This document shows, in pieces, positions 53,112 to 62,769 of a DNA stretch of 64,000 nt. A model generated the notes under the pieces. That model made no database searches. It was given only the letters and a program-made list of their open reading frames with translations, and had not been told where the DNA came from. Source of the DNA: Agelas oroides (taxonomy: Eukaryota; Porifera; Demospongiae; Agelasida; Agelasidae); assembly GCA_949130485.1 (NCBI GenBank), contig OX422184.1:18457324-18521323 (forward strand), read 5' to 3'. Position numbers and translations under genes: made by a program. How positions within the stretch are numbered: position 1 is the stretch's first letter; each line of letters starts with the position of its first letter.

Positions 53112-54839
53112 TTAAAAGGAAAGTTTCAATATTACACCAAAAACTCCAAAGAAAATGGATATGAATGCAATGTTAAAACCAAATGGTATTTTTGCACACA
53201 AAATAGAAATTTTAAACTCACACTTTTGGTTGCTAAGGTATGTACAAAAGCTCTCTTTCTCAAGGAGAGGTATATGATTCCACTCAGCTCTTGCAACCTT
53301 TTCTATCAATGTAGATCTAGCAGCAGATACACTTGCAGCTCGGAAACAAGGATACAGGAAAAGAACACAATGTTCAAGCATAAACAGACCTATGTACACA
53401 AGGTCAACTTTGCATGATGTGTTCTGCATACTGAAGCATTTCTTGTGGGAGAATCCATACCTCTCTTCCATTATAGTCTCGGCAAAGTAGGAAATAGACA
53501 TGAAAGCAGTCAGAGTATAAAGGATCCAGTGAACTGCAAACCAGGTGCCATATGGAGTTATTGAGCTCTTCACCTTTTTCACATACCAAGTATCCAGTTG
53601 TTTGAGAGTTGTCAAATGAGGTGTTCCACTCTCAGCAATTTCTGCTCTGTCACAATTTGTGAGATAGTGCTCCCTCACCAGATCATCCAGAGATCTGTCC
53701 AATGTGATCACATCAGCTTCCCTATCAACCTCCCTATCAACCTCCCTATTGACCTCCCTATTGACCTCCCTATCAACCTCCCTATCGACCTCCCTATCGA
53801 CCTTCCTATTGACCCGTGCAAATACATTCTCCATTTTCAAACACCTGCTGGAAACCGCATACACCACCTTTGAGAATATAAAGCAGCTTAAAATAGCACA
53901 AAACTGAGAACCAAACTGAGCTACAAGCCCCGCTATGTCCAACCCGTGCAGCAAAAGATTCTTGGAACTGATACGATCAATCACAATGATGATAAACACC
54001 GCAATACCTGCAAAGAAGACAGTAAGGTTGGCCCAAAATATAAGATGAAAATAGAAGGATTGTCTTGGCCCCAAAGAAGTGGAAATCTCGGATTCATTTA
54101 AGTCAATGAAGGGGTTTAATGGCGTTTCTCTGATAGCACTAGACTGAGCTTCTCTTTCTCCACATTTCCTCCAGATGTGTGCAACACGATCACAAACACA
54201 CTTAGAGCAGGGATTGCATACACCATACAGCGGACACAATACGAAGATCACCATCAGGTAGTAGGAAAGTAGACCTGAAATTGTTGCAGTGGTAAAAACA
54301 ACCTTTTGCCAATCATCGTATTGAATCTGAGATTCCGCTGATGGAGCTCCAAGTAAAGTGGTATTAGCTGTGTAATTTGTCAGATTGTGCCACAAAGTTT
54401 CATTTGTGTTATTTGTGTCATTTGTGCCAGTATAAATGTAACCACAGTCTTTAAAAGGGCACCAAGCTATCACATAAATGTCAAAGCCAAAAGAAACTAG
54501 ATTTACTATCCCAAAAACTACCAAGAAAAGAGTGGATGCAATGAATATGCAGCATTTGTAAGTGTCCTTACCAAACTTAGGCCTAACTGTAAATTGTCCC
54601 GTCAGACAACATAACAAATAGAAGAGGCCAAACAGTACACAGCATATGCACTTGGTGCAAGCCTCACAAACACTATCACCACCACAACATCCATTCTTAT
54701 CATCACCTCTACCACCTCTACCGAGGAGTGGAGTAGTTTCTGAAGGTGATGGAGAATAAACAAATGTATAGCTATCTCAACACAAGAAACAAATAGCTAA
54801 TAATAATAAATTGGTTGCACCAATACCTTGTTCTGCCAT
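53112..54839 (-). CDS. Multi-pass membrane protein, copy 2 (short N terminus)
   Basis: Exon 1 (54827-54839) encodes MAEQ plus one base; exon 2 (53112-54739) continues ETTPLLGRGGRGDDKNGCCG and then GDSVCEACTKCICCVLFGLF. Total ~546 residues. From the first helix on it is nearly the same as copy 1, including the glycosylated loop, the DREV array and the C-terminal helix ILKLSF. The ~1.2 kb encoding the C-terminal two-thirds is almost identical to copy 1 at DNA level, while the N-terminal part is more diverged. No frame lesion seen. Family not recognised. Confidence 0.85.
53712..53819 (-). repeat. 12-nt tandem repeat encoding DREV/NREV, copy 2
   Basis: Same unit count and order as the copy 1 array (KVDREVDREVDREVNREVNR and on), consistent with recent gene conversion or duplication. 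Confidence 0.85.
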
Positions 54840-54945
54840 TATTTTCTGAGGCCGGATCACTGTCTGAATGAAACGTGTCTCGAAAATGTTCCTGGTCGCA
54901 CTTGCTAGTCTGTCTGTAAAAATAGTACCACTGTTTCCGCGAAGA
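54840..54945 (-). promoter_or_regulatory. Conserved 5' flank, copy 2
   Basis: Shares TGGTCGCACTTGCTAGTCTG, TCTGTAAAAA and CTGTTTCCGCGAAGAGGATT with the copy 1 flank. Confidence 0.45.
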
Positions 54946-55429
54946 GGATTTATAAAGTTACGGGTACGGAAGTGGGCGTGGTCAGCGGACCAACTCGCGG
55001 TGTGTGCATGCGTTAGGCTACAGCTGCACAACAGGAAGGATGAGTCGAGAGGCACAACACACAAACTTGCACAGCGAGAAGCGATGAGCGATCTCGAAGG
55101 AACAATTGTACACACGTGGTCAAAGCTCGCGAATTTCCAAGCCAAATTCCAACGCAAACAACTGGGATGGAGGAACGGCAACGCAGATGGACAATTCGTA
55201 ACATTTTCGCGTGCATGACAAAAGCTTTTTTGGAAAGTACCTCTCGGTTTTTTGAGAAATGGTCTGTTTCCGCTAAACCTCCACGTACCACACAATTACC
55301 CAATTATTAACTTCTGTATACTTACGACAGCTGACGCTATCGAAAAAAGCTCTTCGTAATGCACTGCATTGCCCATTTTATTAGCCTCGTACCCAGGCTC
55401 CCTGAATGCATACATTCCAACAGTCTTAA
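54946..55429. other. Upstream of copy 2; no confirmed gene
   Basis: A plus-strand frame from 55084 (MSDLEGTIVHTWSKLANFQA to FSRA) ends at 55218, and a longer in-frame version starts at 54868 inside the conserved flank. It is GC-richer than average but has no domain. TAGCCTCGTACCCAGGCTCC at 55382 is a solo palindromic-family end. Confidence 0.35.
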
Positions 55430-55787
55430 TGATATCAGAGGGGGAGCTGTTAAAAAATCTGGCTGCCATTGACGATGAAAAGGTTTGTGGGCTTTGGCAT
55501 TGCACAACTTACAAAAATGTTTGTTTCGTAGTTAGCTACATTTTAAATTTTAATTTCGCAGTGTTGATGGGGAATCTGTGGCCACCAGCACTGCAGGCAA
55601 TATTGATAACAGCAAAATAAAATGTTTCCAAGGACTCCTTGGCAATGCCAGTAAATTTTTTCGGGAAAACACGGAAACGCGGGGAACGGGAACGGAAACG
55701 GGAACGGAAACCAAAGATGTGGCGAACCCGAGTCAGTCTCGTGGGCATAACTCTCTCCAAGAGTCTCAGATAAGCCTGAACTAGCAC
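55430..55787 (+). pseudogene. Duplicate of the receptor cytoplasmic-tail exons
   Basis: 55430-55484 matches 17578-17637 ([17 protein letters not shown] against the receptor's [11 protein letters not shown]). After a short intron-like gap, ~55560-55650 matches 17712-17810 (VDGESVATSTAGNIDNSK). This frame stays open to a stop at 55785-55787, continuing CFQGLLGNASKFFRENTETR and a Gly/Thr/Glu repeat (GTGTETGTETK). No membrane helix or ectodomain lies upstream. It may be a fragment of a second receptor gene, with the frame that the 17.7-kb copy lost. Confidence 0.55.
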
Positions 55788-56401
55788 CACACTGGGTACA
55801 TTCTTCAATCCGTAAACTTATACCAGGGAGACATAGCCGCTTCGTCATCGTGGGAACGCGAGCTTTTGTGTAACTTCTTATCGACTGAGTAGACGGTCAC
55901 ACTGCTTGGCTAGTCTCGTGGAGCCAGAGTCTCACACGAAAAATGGGTTAGGGTTAGCATACTAACTACTAGCATACAACAGTGCAGTTATTTGTCCAGC
56001 TTGTTGGCTTAAGTACCCTACACAAGCACTTCAGCCAGAACCGTGGGCGCAACGCGCTCGAGCCGACTGCGCCAGCCAGACTAGTGTGCGTAGCTCTTAC
56101 TCAATCTCTTGACCCTAAACAGCCTTGCTCAGTGTGTCTTTTTAGTACCTTCCAATGTCACCGTGCACTGGCGTAGTATGGTTGTGAAGCTTAGCTCGCA
56201 GTTAAGTCGCTGTTCGACTTTTTCACATCAATAAACAGTTTCACCAGAGGTAGGTACAAATGCAAAGAAATAATTACATTTATGCATCAATCTGTCCTGC
56301 TAAGCAGCTACGTCTCGCGTAGCCAGACTCTAGCTGGGCCTGGCTACTCAAGTGTACGATCGCGCTGTGATGGAAGGGACGCCTAAAACGGAAGTCAACA
56401 A
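55788..56401. other. Intergenic, nothing recognised
   Basis: No domain-bearing frame or clear element ends; scattered AGACTCT/GAGACTAG-like words only. Confidence 0.4.
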
Positions 56402-56830
56402 TTTGCTCATCTGTCCACTACTGTTTACCTGGATAAGAGGCAATTGACGAGGGCGTTAATCGTGGAGCGTAGGTGAGGAGTGTATATAGGCTATGACAGG
56501 AAGTTAGCTAGATATGCTGGAGATGAATTAACATTACACTGTCATCCTAAAAGTTTGAGGACTTACCTCAACATGAAATAATGAAGCCCAGTTTGCTATA
56601 GTGAATCCCCACCAGCATCTACATGCATGGTCTAACCTCTGGATAAAGGACTGGTCTAGGCAAAGGGGGGAGGGGGGGGGGGGGGGGGGGGGGGGGGGCG
56701 GCGGCTTGAAATTGCGGACTGGGGGGGGGGGGGGGGGGGGGGGGGCGGCGGCTTGAAATTGCGGACTGTGCACATACGCATTCTTGGAATCTTTATTCCA
56801 TTATTCCATGTTTTCCAGTATCCCATTCTG
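56402..56830. repeat. Dispersed repeat module, copy 3 (two poly-G tracts)
   Basis: Shares the same ordered blocks as 19838-20290. At the poly-G position it has two long G runs (about 56665-56698 and 56720-56745), each followed by GCGGCGGCTTGAAATTGCGG. This is a local tandem duplication through the G run. Confidence 0.75.
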
Positions 56831-56839
56831 AAGTAAGGA

Positions 56840-57829
56840 AGTTCATTTTGAGCCCCAAACTTTATAAACCACCATCAATGTTTACTAATAAAGTTGAAGT
56901 CTACCTGTAATCGTATCCCCTTATGCCATAAGTACAACTACAACACTGAGATATATCCCCTGATAGCAATATACGTAGCTGTAGCTATGAATCTGGGATG
57001 TTTTCAGCATGTGACATTTGATAGGACTATAAGAAATAACAACGTATATATAGTTTACAATACTGTAACAACATAACCTATATTTAGCTCACAATAGACT
57101 ATGTGCCAAGTCTTTTGATCTGGGAGCAATGGAACTTCACTTGTGTTTGATGCCAGTATCGATCAAACTTCAATATGCAGCTGCAGATGTACCTTTTAAA
57201 ATGACCAGTTATAGTTGATGATAATGTCATGCTTACATAATAATGAGAGGTATACACGATTCCCCCTTGTTTCTATAGTAACAAGTAGTTACAGTGAATC
57301 TTGTCCATAATGGCCACGTTGGACAGGTGGCTGCCTTATATGGTCATTTTTTTCAAGATCAGCGTGACTGGGACCAGGAAGTGGCTGATTTTAAGAGTAA
57401 CCACTGTAGACAGGCTTGAGTGTACAGGAAGATTCAAAATGTAATTGCCCAGTGTACAGTGTAAAATATTGTGTATGTATACTGATAACAACAAGGACCA
57501 ATCTGGTAGAAGATGTAATGCACATTATGCCAGGGTTTACAATAACCAACCATTAACTTCAAGAGGTTGTTGTTTATAAAATTTAGTTTATGCATTATAT
57601 ACACATTCTATTTATTCATATTCCCTGATGCCATGAATATGACTACAACTCTGTGACACTGGGATATCCCTTGACGCCATTTTAGCTATATATAACCATC
57701 ATGAATCTGGGGTGTTCTCAGCATGTGACATTTGATAGGACTATTGGATGTATAAGCAATACATAGTTTACAATACTGTAACAACAAAACCCATTTATAT
57801 AATAAAGTTTGTTTGTGGGCACATACAAT
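56840..57829. repeat. 3'-flank repeat of the membrane-protein family, copy 3
   Basis: Matches 20400-21362 closely, including AGAAGATGTAATGCACA and TGATAGGACTATTGGAT. Confidence 0.65.
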
Positions 57830-60757
57830 TAAAAGGAAAGATTCAATATTACACCAAAAACTCCAAAGAAAATGGATATAAGTGCCAGGTTAAAACCAAA
57901 TGGTATTTTTGCATACAAAATAGAAATTTTAAACTCACATTTTTGGTTGTTAAGGTACGCTCTTTCTCAAGGAGAAGTATATGATTCCACTCAGCTCTTG
58001 AAACCTTTTCTATCAATGTAGATCTAGCAGCAGATACACTTGCAGCTCGGAAACAAGGATACAGAAAAAGAACGCAATGTTCAAGTGTAAACAGACCTAT
58101 TTAGACAAGGTCAAGTATGCATGTTGTGTTCTGCGTACTGAAGCACTGCTTGTGTGAGTATCCATACAGCTCTTCTATTATAGCCTCAGTAAAGTAGGAA
58201 ATAGACATGAAAGCAGTCAGAGTATAAAGGATCCAGTGAACTGCAAACCAAGTGCCATATGGATTGATTGAGCTTTTTACTTTTCAAGTATCCAGTTTTT
58301 TTAGAGTTGTCAAATGAAGTGTTCCACTCTCAGCAATTTCGTGTATGTCCTCATTTGTGAGATAGTTAGAGTTCACCAGATAATCCAGGAATATGTTCCA
58401 TGATCTTATGTTTGCACCAGCCCTCCTATTGACTCATGCAAATATTTTCAAACACTGGCTGGAAACTGCATACACTACCTTTAATTTGAAAATATAAAGC
58501 AGCTTAAAATGGTGCAAAATTGTGAACCAAACTGAGTTGCAAGCCCCGCTATGTCCAATCCTTGCAGCAAAAGATTCTTAGAACTGATACAATCAATCAC
58601 AATGATGATAAACACCCCAACAGTTGCAAACAAGAGAGTAAGGCTGGCCCAAAATATGATAAAATAAAAGAATTGTCTTGGTCCCAAACACGTGGAAATC
58701 TCAGATTCATTCAGAAACCACTGTACACACACCAACACCAACACCACAGACATGGCCTTTCACCGATAGCACTAGACTGAGCTTCCCTTTCTCCACAATT
58801 CCTCCAGGTGCTTGCAACACGATCACAAACACTTTCAGAGCAGGGATTGCATGCACCATACAGTGGACACAATACCAGGATCACCATCAGGTAGTAAGAA
58901 AGTAGACCTGAAATTGTTGCAGTGGTAAAAACGGCCTTTTTCCAATCATCATATTGACTCTGGGGTTCCGCTGATGGAGCTCCAAATGAAGTGATATTTG
59001 CTGTGTAGTTTGTTGGATTGTGCCACAAGCTTTCATTTGTGTTATTGTTTGTATAAATGTAACCACAATCCATAGTCTTGAAAAGGGCACCAAGCTATCA
59101 CATAAATGTCAAAGACAAAAGAAACTACATTCACTATCCCAAAAACTAGCAAGAAAAGAGAGGATGCAATGAATATACAGCATTTACAAGTGCCATTGGA
59201 AAGAAATCTTTCACCACACCTTGGCCTAACTGTAAGTTGTCCTGTCACACAACATAAACCATAGAAGATGTAGAACAGGCCATGACATATGGACCTGGTG
59301 CAGGCCTCACAAACGGTATCTTTACCATCTCTGCCATCACCTCCTCTGCCACCACCACCACCTCCACCTCCTCCACCACCACCACCTCCACCACCACCAC
59401 CTCCGCCACCGCCACCACCTCCACCACTTCCACCACCACCACCACCACCACCACCTCCACCACCTCACCACCGCCACCACCTCCACCTCCTCCATCACCA
59501 CCTGCTCCAATACCACCACCTCCATCACCACCACCTCCACCACCACCACCACCACCACCAACCTCCACCACCGCCACTACCTCCAACTCTGCCTCCACCA
59601 TCACCATCATCTCCTCTGCCACCACCACCACCTCCACCTCTTCCACCACCATCACCTCCATCACCACCACCTCCACTACCTCCACCACCACCACCACGTC
59701 CAACACCGCCACTACCTCCAACTCCGCCACCACCATCACCATCACCTCCTCTGCCACCACCACCACCTCTTCCACCACCATCACCTCCATCACCACCACC
59801 TCCACCACCTCCACCACCACCACCACATCCAACACCGCCACTACCTCCAACTCCGTCATCACCATCACCTCCTCTGCCACCACCACCACCTCCACCTCTT
59901 CCACCACCATCACCTCCATCACCACACCACCTCCACCTCCACCACCACCACCACCTCCACCTCCTCCATCACCACCTCCTCCAATACCACCACCTCCACC
60001 ACCACCACCTCCACCACCTCCACCACAGCCACCACCTCCACAACCACCACCTCCACAACCACCACCTCCACCTCCTCCACCACCATCACCTCCATCACCA
60101 CCACCTCCACCTCCACCACCTCCACCTCCACCACCTCCACCTCCACCTCCACCACTACCTCCACCTCCTCCATCACCACCTCCATCACCACCACCTCCAC
60201 CTCCTCCGCCACCACCACCTCCACCTCCTCCGCCACCACCACCTCCACCTCCTCCGCCACCACCACCTCCACCTCCTCCGCCACCACCACCTCCACCTCC
60301 TCCGCCACCACCACCTCCACCTCCTCCGCCACCACCACCTCCACCTCCTCCGCCACCACCACCTCCACCGCTGCCCCCACCTCCACCTCCTCCGCCGTCA
60401 CCTACTCCACTTCCTCCACCATCAGCACCACTTCCATCCCCATTGCTACTAGCATTACCTGAAGCAGCTTGGTTACCATTTCTATTAGGAACTCCAACAT
60501 CTGTACTAAATGTGTCAACTGCAGTTTTCCCACTGTACTCATTATGTATCCCATCATCTACAATAACTGCACCATATCCATTGGTTTCCTCAGCAGCACT
60601 GGTAGGATGAGCTTGAAGGTGGTAATAGGAGTCTTTTCTGAATGTGCTGAAGCATAAAAAATAGCATAAATTTTGTTCGGATTTAACAATTTATGCCTCC
60701 ATACACACACATACAAGAAAAGAAATGGCTGTAGCTAGCTATACCTTGTTCTGCCAT
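57830..60757 (-). pseudogene. Multi-pass membrane protein, copy 3 (pseudogene)
   Basis: The start ATG (60755-60757, MAEQ) and first donor are kept. The exon 2 start has an indel relative to copies 1 and 2 that shifts the frame. A GGT/GGA-rich block of ~1.1 kb (59320-60430) follows. The membrane region survives in broken frames: 59042-59248, 58711-59073 (NYTANITSFGAPSAEPQSQY) and 58481-58753 (LNESEISTCLGPRQFFYFII). The DREV array and nearby sequence are largely lost around 58380-58450, and more indels follow toward 57960. The C-terminal region (57830-58280) aligns but is not open. Confidence 0.8.
59320..60430 (-). repeat. GGT/GGA trinucleotide expansion (Gly-rich), copy 3
   Basis: On the plus strand it is almost entirely CCACCACCT/CCTCC units. 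There are larger internal duplications near 59560-59930 (units with CTACCTCCAACTCCG) and an 18-mer series with CCTCCGCCACCACCACCT near 60200-60370. In the gene's frame it would encode long glycine runs. Strand asymmetry is extreme (C-rich plus, G-rich minus). The long Pro/Thr/Ser frames on the plus strand are shadows. Confidence 0.9.
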
Positions 60758-60844
60758 TACTTCTGAAGCCAGATCAACTGTGGCTCGGAAAAGGTACTGG
60801 TCGCACTTACTGGTCTGTCCGTAAAAAAGCTACCGCTGTTTCCG
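60758..60844 (-). promoter_or_regulatory. Conserved 5' flank, copy 3
   Basis: Shares GGTCGCACTTACTGGTCTGT and TCCGTAAAAAAGCTAC with the copy 4 flank (62682-62769, inverted). Homology to copy 4 ends at about 60844. Confidence 0.45.
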
Positions 60845-61845
60845 TTGTACGGCCAAGTTTCTGCCGACGGTTTTAGTGCCTTGCGCACGGGTAAAAAAAT
60901 TACGCCAAATCTAGGTTTTAACCCTCTCTGTACGAAATTTAACTTAGCCGAATTTCCCCGTACAACCAAGCAGTATGCAGCACATCAAGGGAAAAGAGTA
61001 CAACCGTGGTGTGTTAAGTACTCAATATTGAATAACGGCGAAGGGATGCATATCTGGCAGCTGTGTAGGGGGAAGCAGACTAACAGGGCTCCCAACGAAA
61101 AAATTGAAGGTGCTCCGATTTCAAATCTGTTGTACTAGAACTAAGTATCTATCTGAGGTATATAAAAACCGGACAATAAAAGTTGGTGCTACAAAGCTAT
61201 TTTCAGTCAATTCGTCTTGGATTTGAAAGGGTTAAGTGCCAAAAATCGGGTGCAGTTCGGTTCAGGTGACTTTTGAAGCCTCGCTACAATACTAGTGGTA
61301 CTGATGGATTTCACTTGATGTATCTTGTGCAAAATTGCCCGGACCAATCAGGTTTATAGCTGTCAAGAGACTAAATTAGCTGTTATTTTATGTTGCAATA
61401 CATTTCTCCTATAGAAGAAGAATTGATAGTTTGAAGTGACTTTTGAAAAGTAAATTTAGCAAGCACCAGTGCAATTGATTATTTACCATTGGTAGAGTAG
61501 CTGGACCACTCGCGTGGATATCTGTTAAAGGTATGTTCATATAACCCCCCATAACCCTCTGTTCGCTTTATTTTCAGAAGAACGAAAGTCATAGAAACTA
61601 TTGTAACTGTAGTTTACAAACAAGGTCACTTGGTTCTTGGATTTCAGCATACTTGAGTCAAGTTCGTTCGTTCTTGGATTTTTTGTTGGAACCCCTAAGT
61701 CTAACAGCTCTCACAGCATATTGCAAATTATTTTCATTGAGGTGATCAGTATAGAGGCCTAAGTTTGTGTTCTCATGGGCAGCAAAAAAGCTGGAATTGT
61801 ATTCTCCATTCATGACTGATTAATACTCTTGTGTTATGTGCATAA
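60845..61845. other. Spacer between head-to-head copies, no gene recognised
   Basis: A plus-strand frame 60845-61138 (97 codons) has no domain. Nothing else identified. Confidence 0.4.
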
Positions 61846-62352
61846 TAGACCTTTCCCACTAACATCAAAATATGTGCGGAATACGTGTTGGCCTACGTAG
61901 CATAGCTTTGCGCTGCCTGACACCCGCGAAAGCGTGTGAGTAAGCTATGCACTCGAGAAAAGCTATCTAGTAACTACATGTAGATACTCGAAGCTAAGCT
62001 AGGTAGTGACTGGTAAGTAGTACGTATAAATGTACATTTTAGACGTTTTAACTAGCTCTACAACTCCGCTCGCCGATAGTAATCCCTCCTGTACCTGGTG
62101 GTAGCCGACCACTCCGTCCAGTATCAAACAAGTCGGACGGAGTTCGAACTACCACTGTTGAAAGGCCGATGCTGGAACTCTGGATCGGTATCGAGGCAGC
62201 TCGGTATTTACACGAAGCAGCAGCCATCTGAACGTAGGCCATGTTCTCATATAATAACAATGGAAAATTCACCCCAGCAAGCCTTCTGAGGCACCCCAGA
62301 CGTGACGTCACATATACTGCATTCCATTGCGTCTTAATGGGAAAGGTCTATG
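61846..62352. mobile_element. MITE with TAGACCTTTCCCAYTAA inverted ends
   Basis: The left end TAGACCTTTCCCACTAA and right end TTAATGGGAAAGGTCTA are inverted repeats. The interior has no transposase; small frames inside (62048-62311 minus) are unsupported. A TA target site is possible but not certain. Confidence 0.7.
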
Positions 62353-62577
62353 AGCAAACCTGCTATGCACTGCTATACAGTGTGTACTGGCCTAATGTCA
62401 GTCTCAGACTTACTTGTACAGGGGTTGCCAAGTGTCAATATGTCCTCCACCACGCACCACAAACTGGTGTCCACAGGACCATTTTCTCAACCTCTTCCCC
62501 TGGCCTGTATCTTTGCGGCACATAGGTTCACAGGGATCACTAGCAACAGCTGTATCCAAGAGGCTTGGATGGGTTGT

Positions 62578-62656
62578 TCCCAGAATGTCTAATCCCAGAA
62601 TGTCTAATAGTCAAAATGTCTAATCCCAAAATGTGTAATCCCAAAATGTCTAATGA
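62578..62656. repeat. Short tandem repeat, ~16-bp units
   Basis: Four to five units of TCCCAAAATGTCTAA type in a row, just before the right arm of the gene duplication. Confidence 0.85.
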
Positions 62657-62681
62657 GGTGCTAATTAGATCAGGGCATATG

Positions 62682-62769
62682 ACGGAAACAGCAGTAGCTT
62701 TTTTACGGACAGACCAGCAAGTGCGACCAGTACCTTTTCCGAGCCACAGTTGATCTGGCTTCAGAAGTA
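62682..62769 (+). promoter_or_regulatory. Conserved 5' flank, copy 4
   Basis: The reverse complement of 60758-60844 with few changes. Homology starts at CGGAAACAGCAGTAGC, which marks the edge of the inverted duplication. Confidence 0.45.

Noticed and set aside
54868..55218. 116-codon plus-strand frame upstream of membrane-protein copy 2
   Set aside because: Its first part is the antisense of the conserved 5' flank of the gene family, and the remainder has no domain or splice partner.
59282..60610. Plus-strand 442- and 387-codon Pro/Thr/Ser/His-rich frames
   Set aside because: Low-complexity CCACCACCT repeat read on the wrong strand. The minus strand carries the homologous gene start, donor and membrane region.
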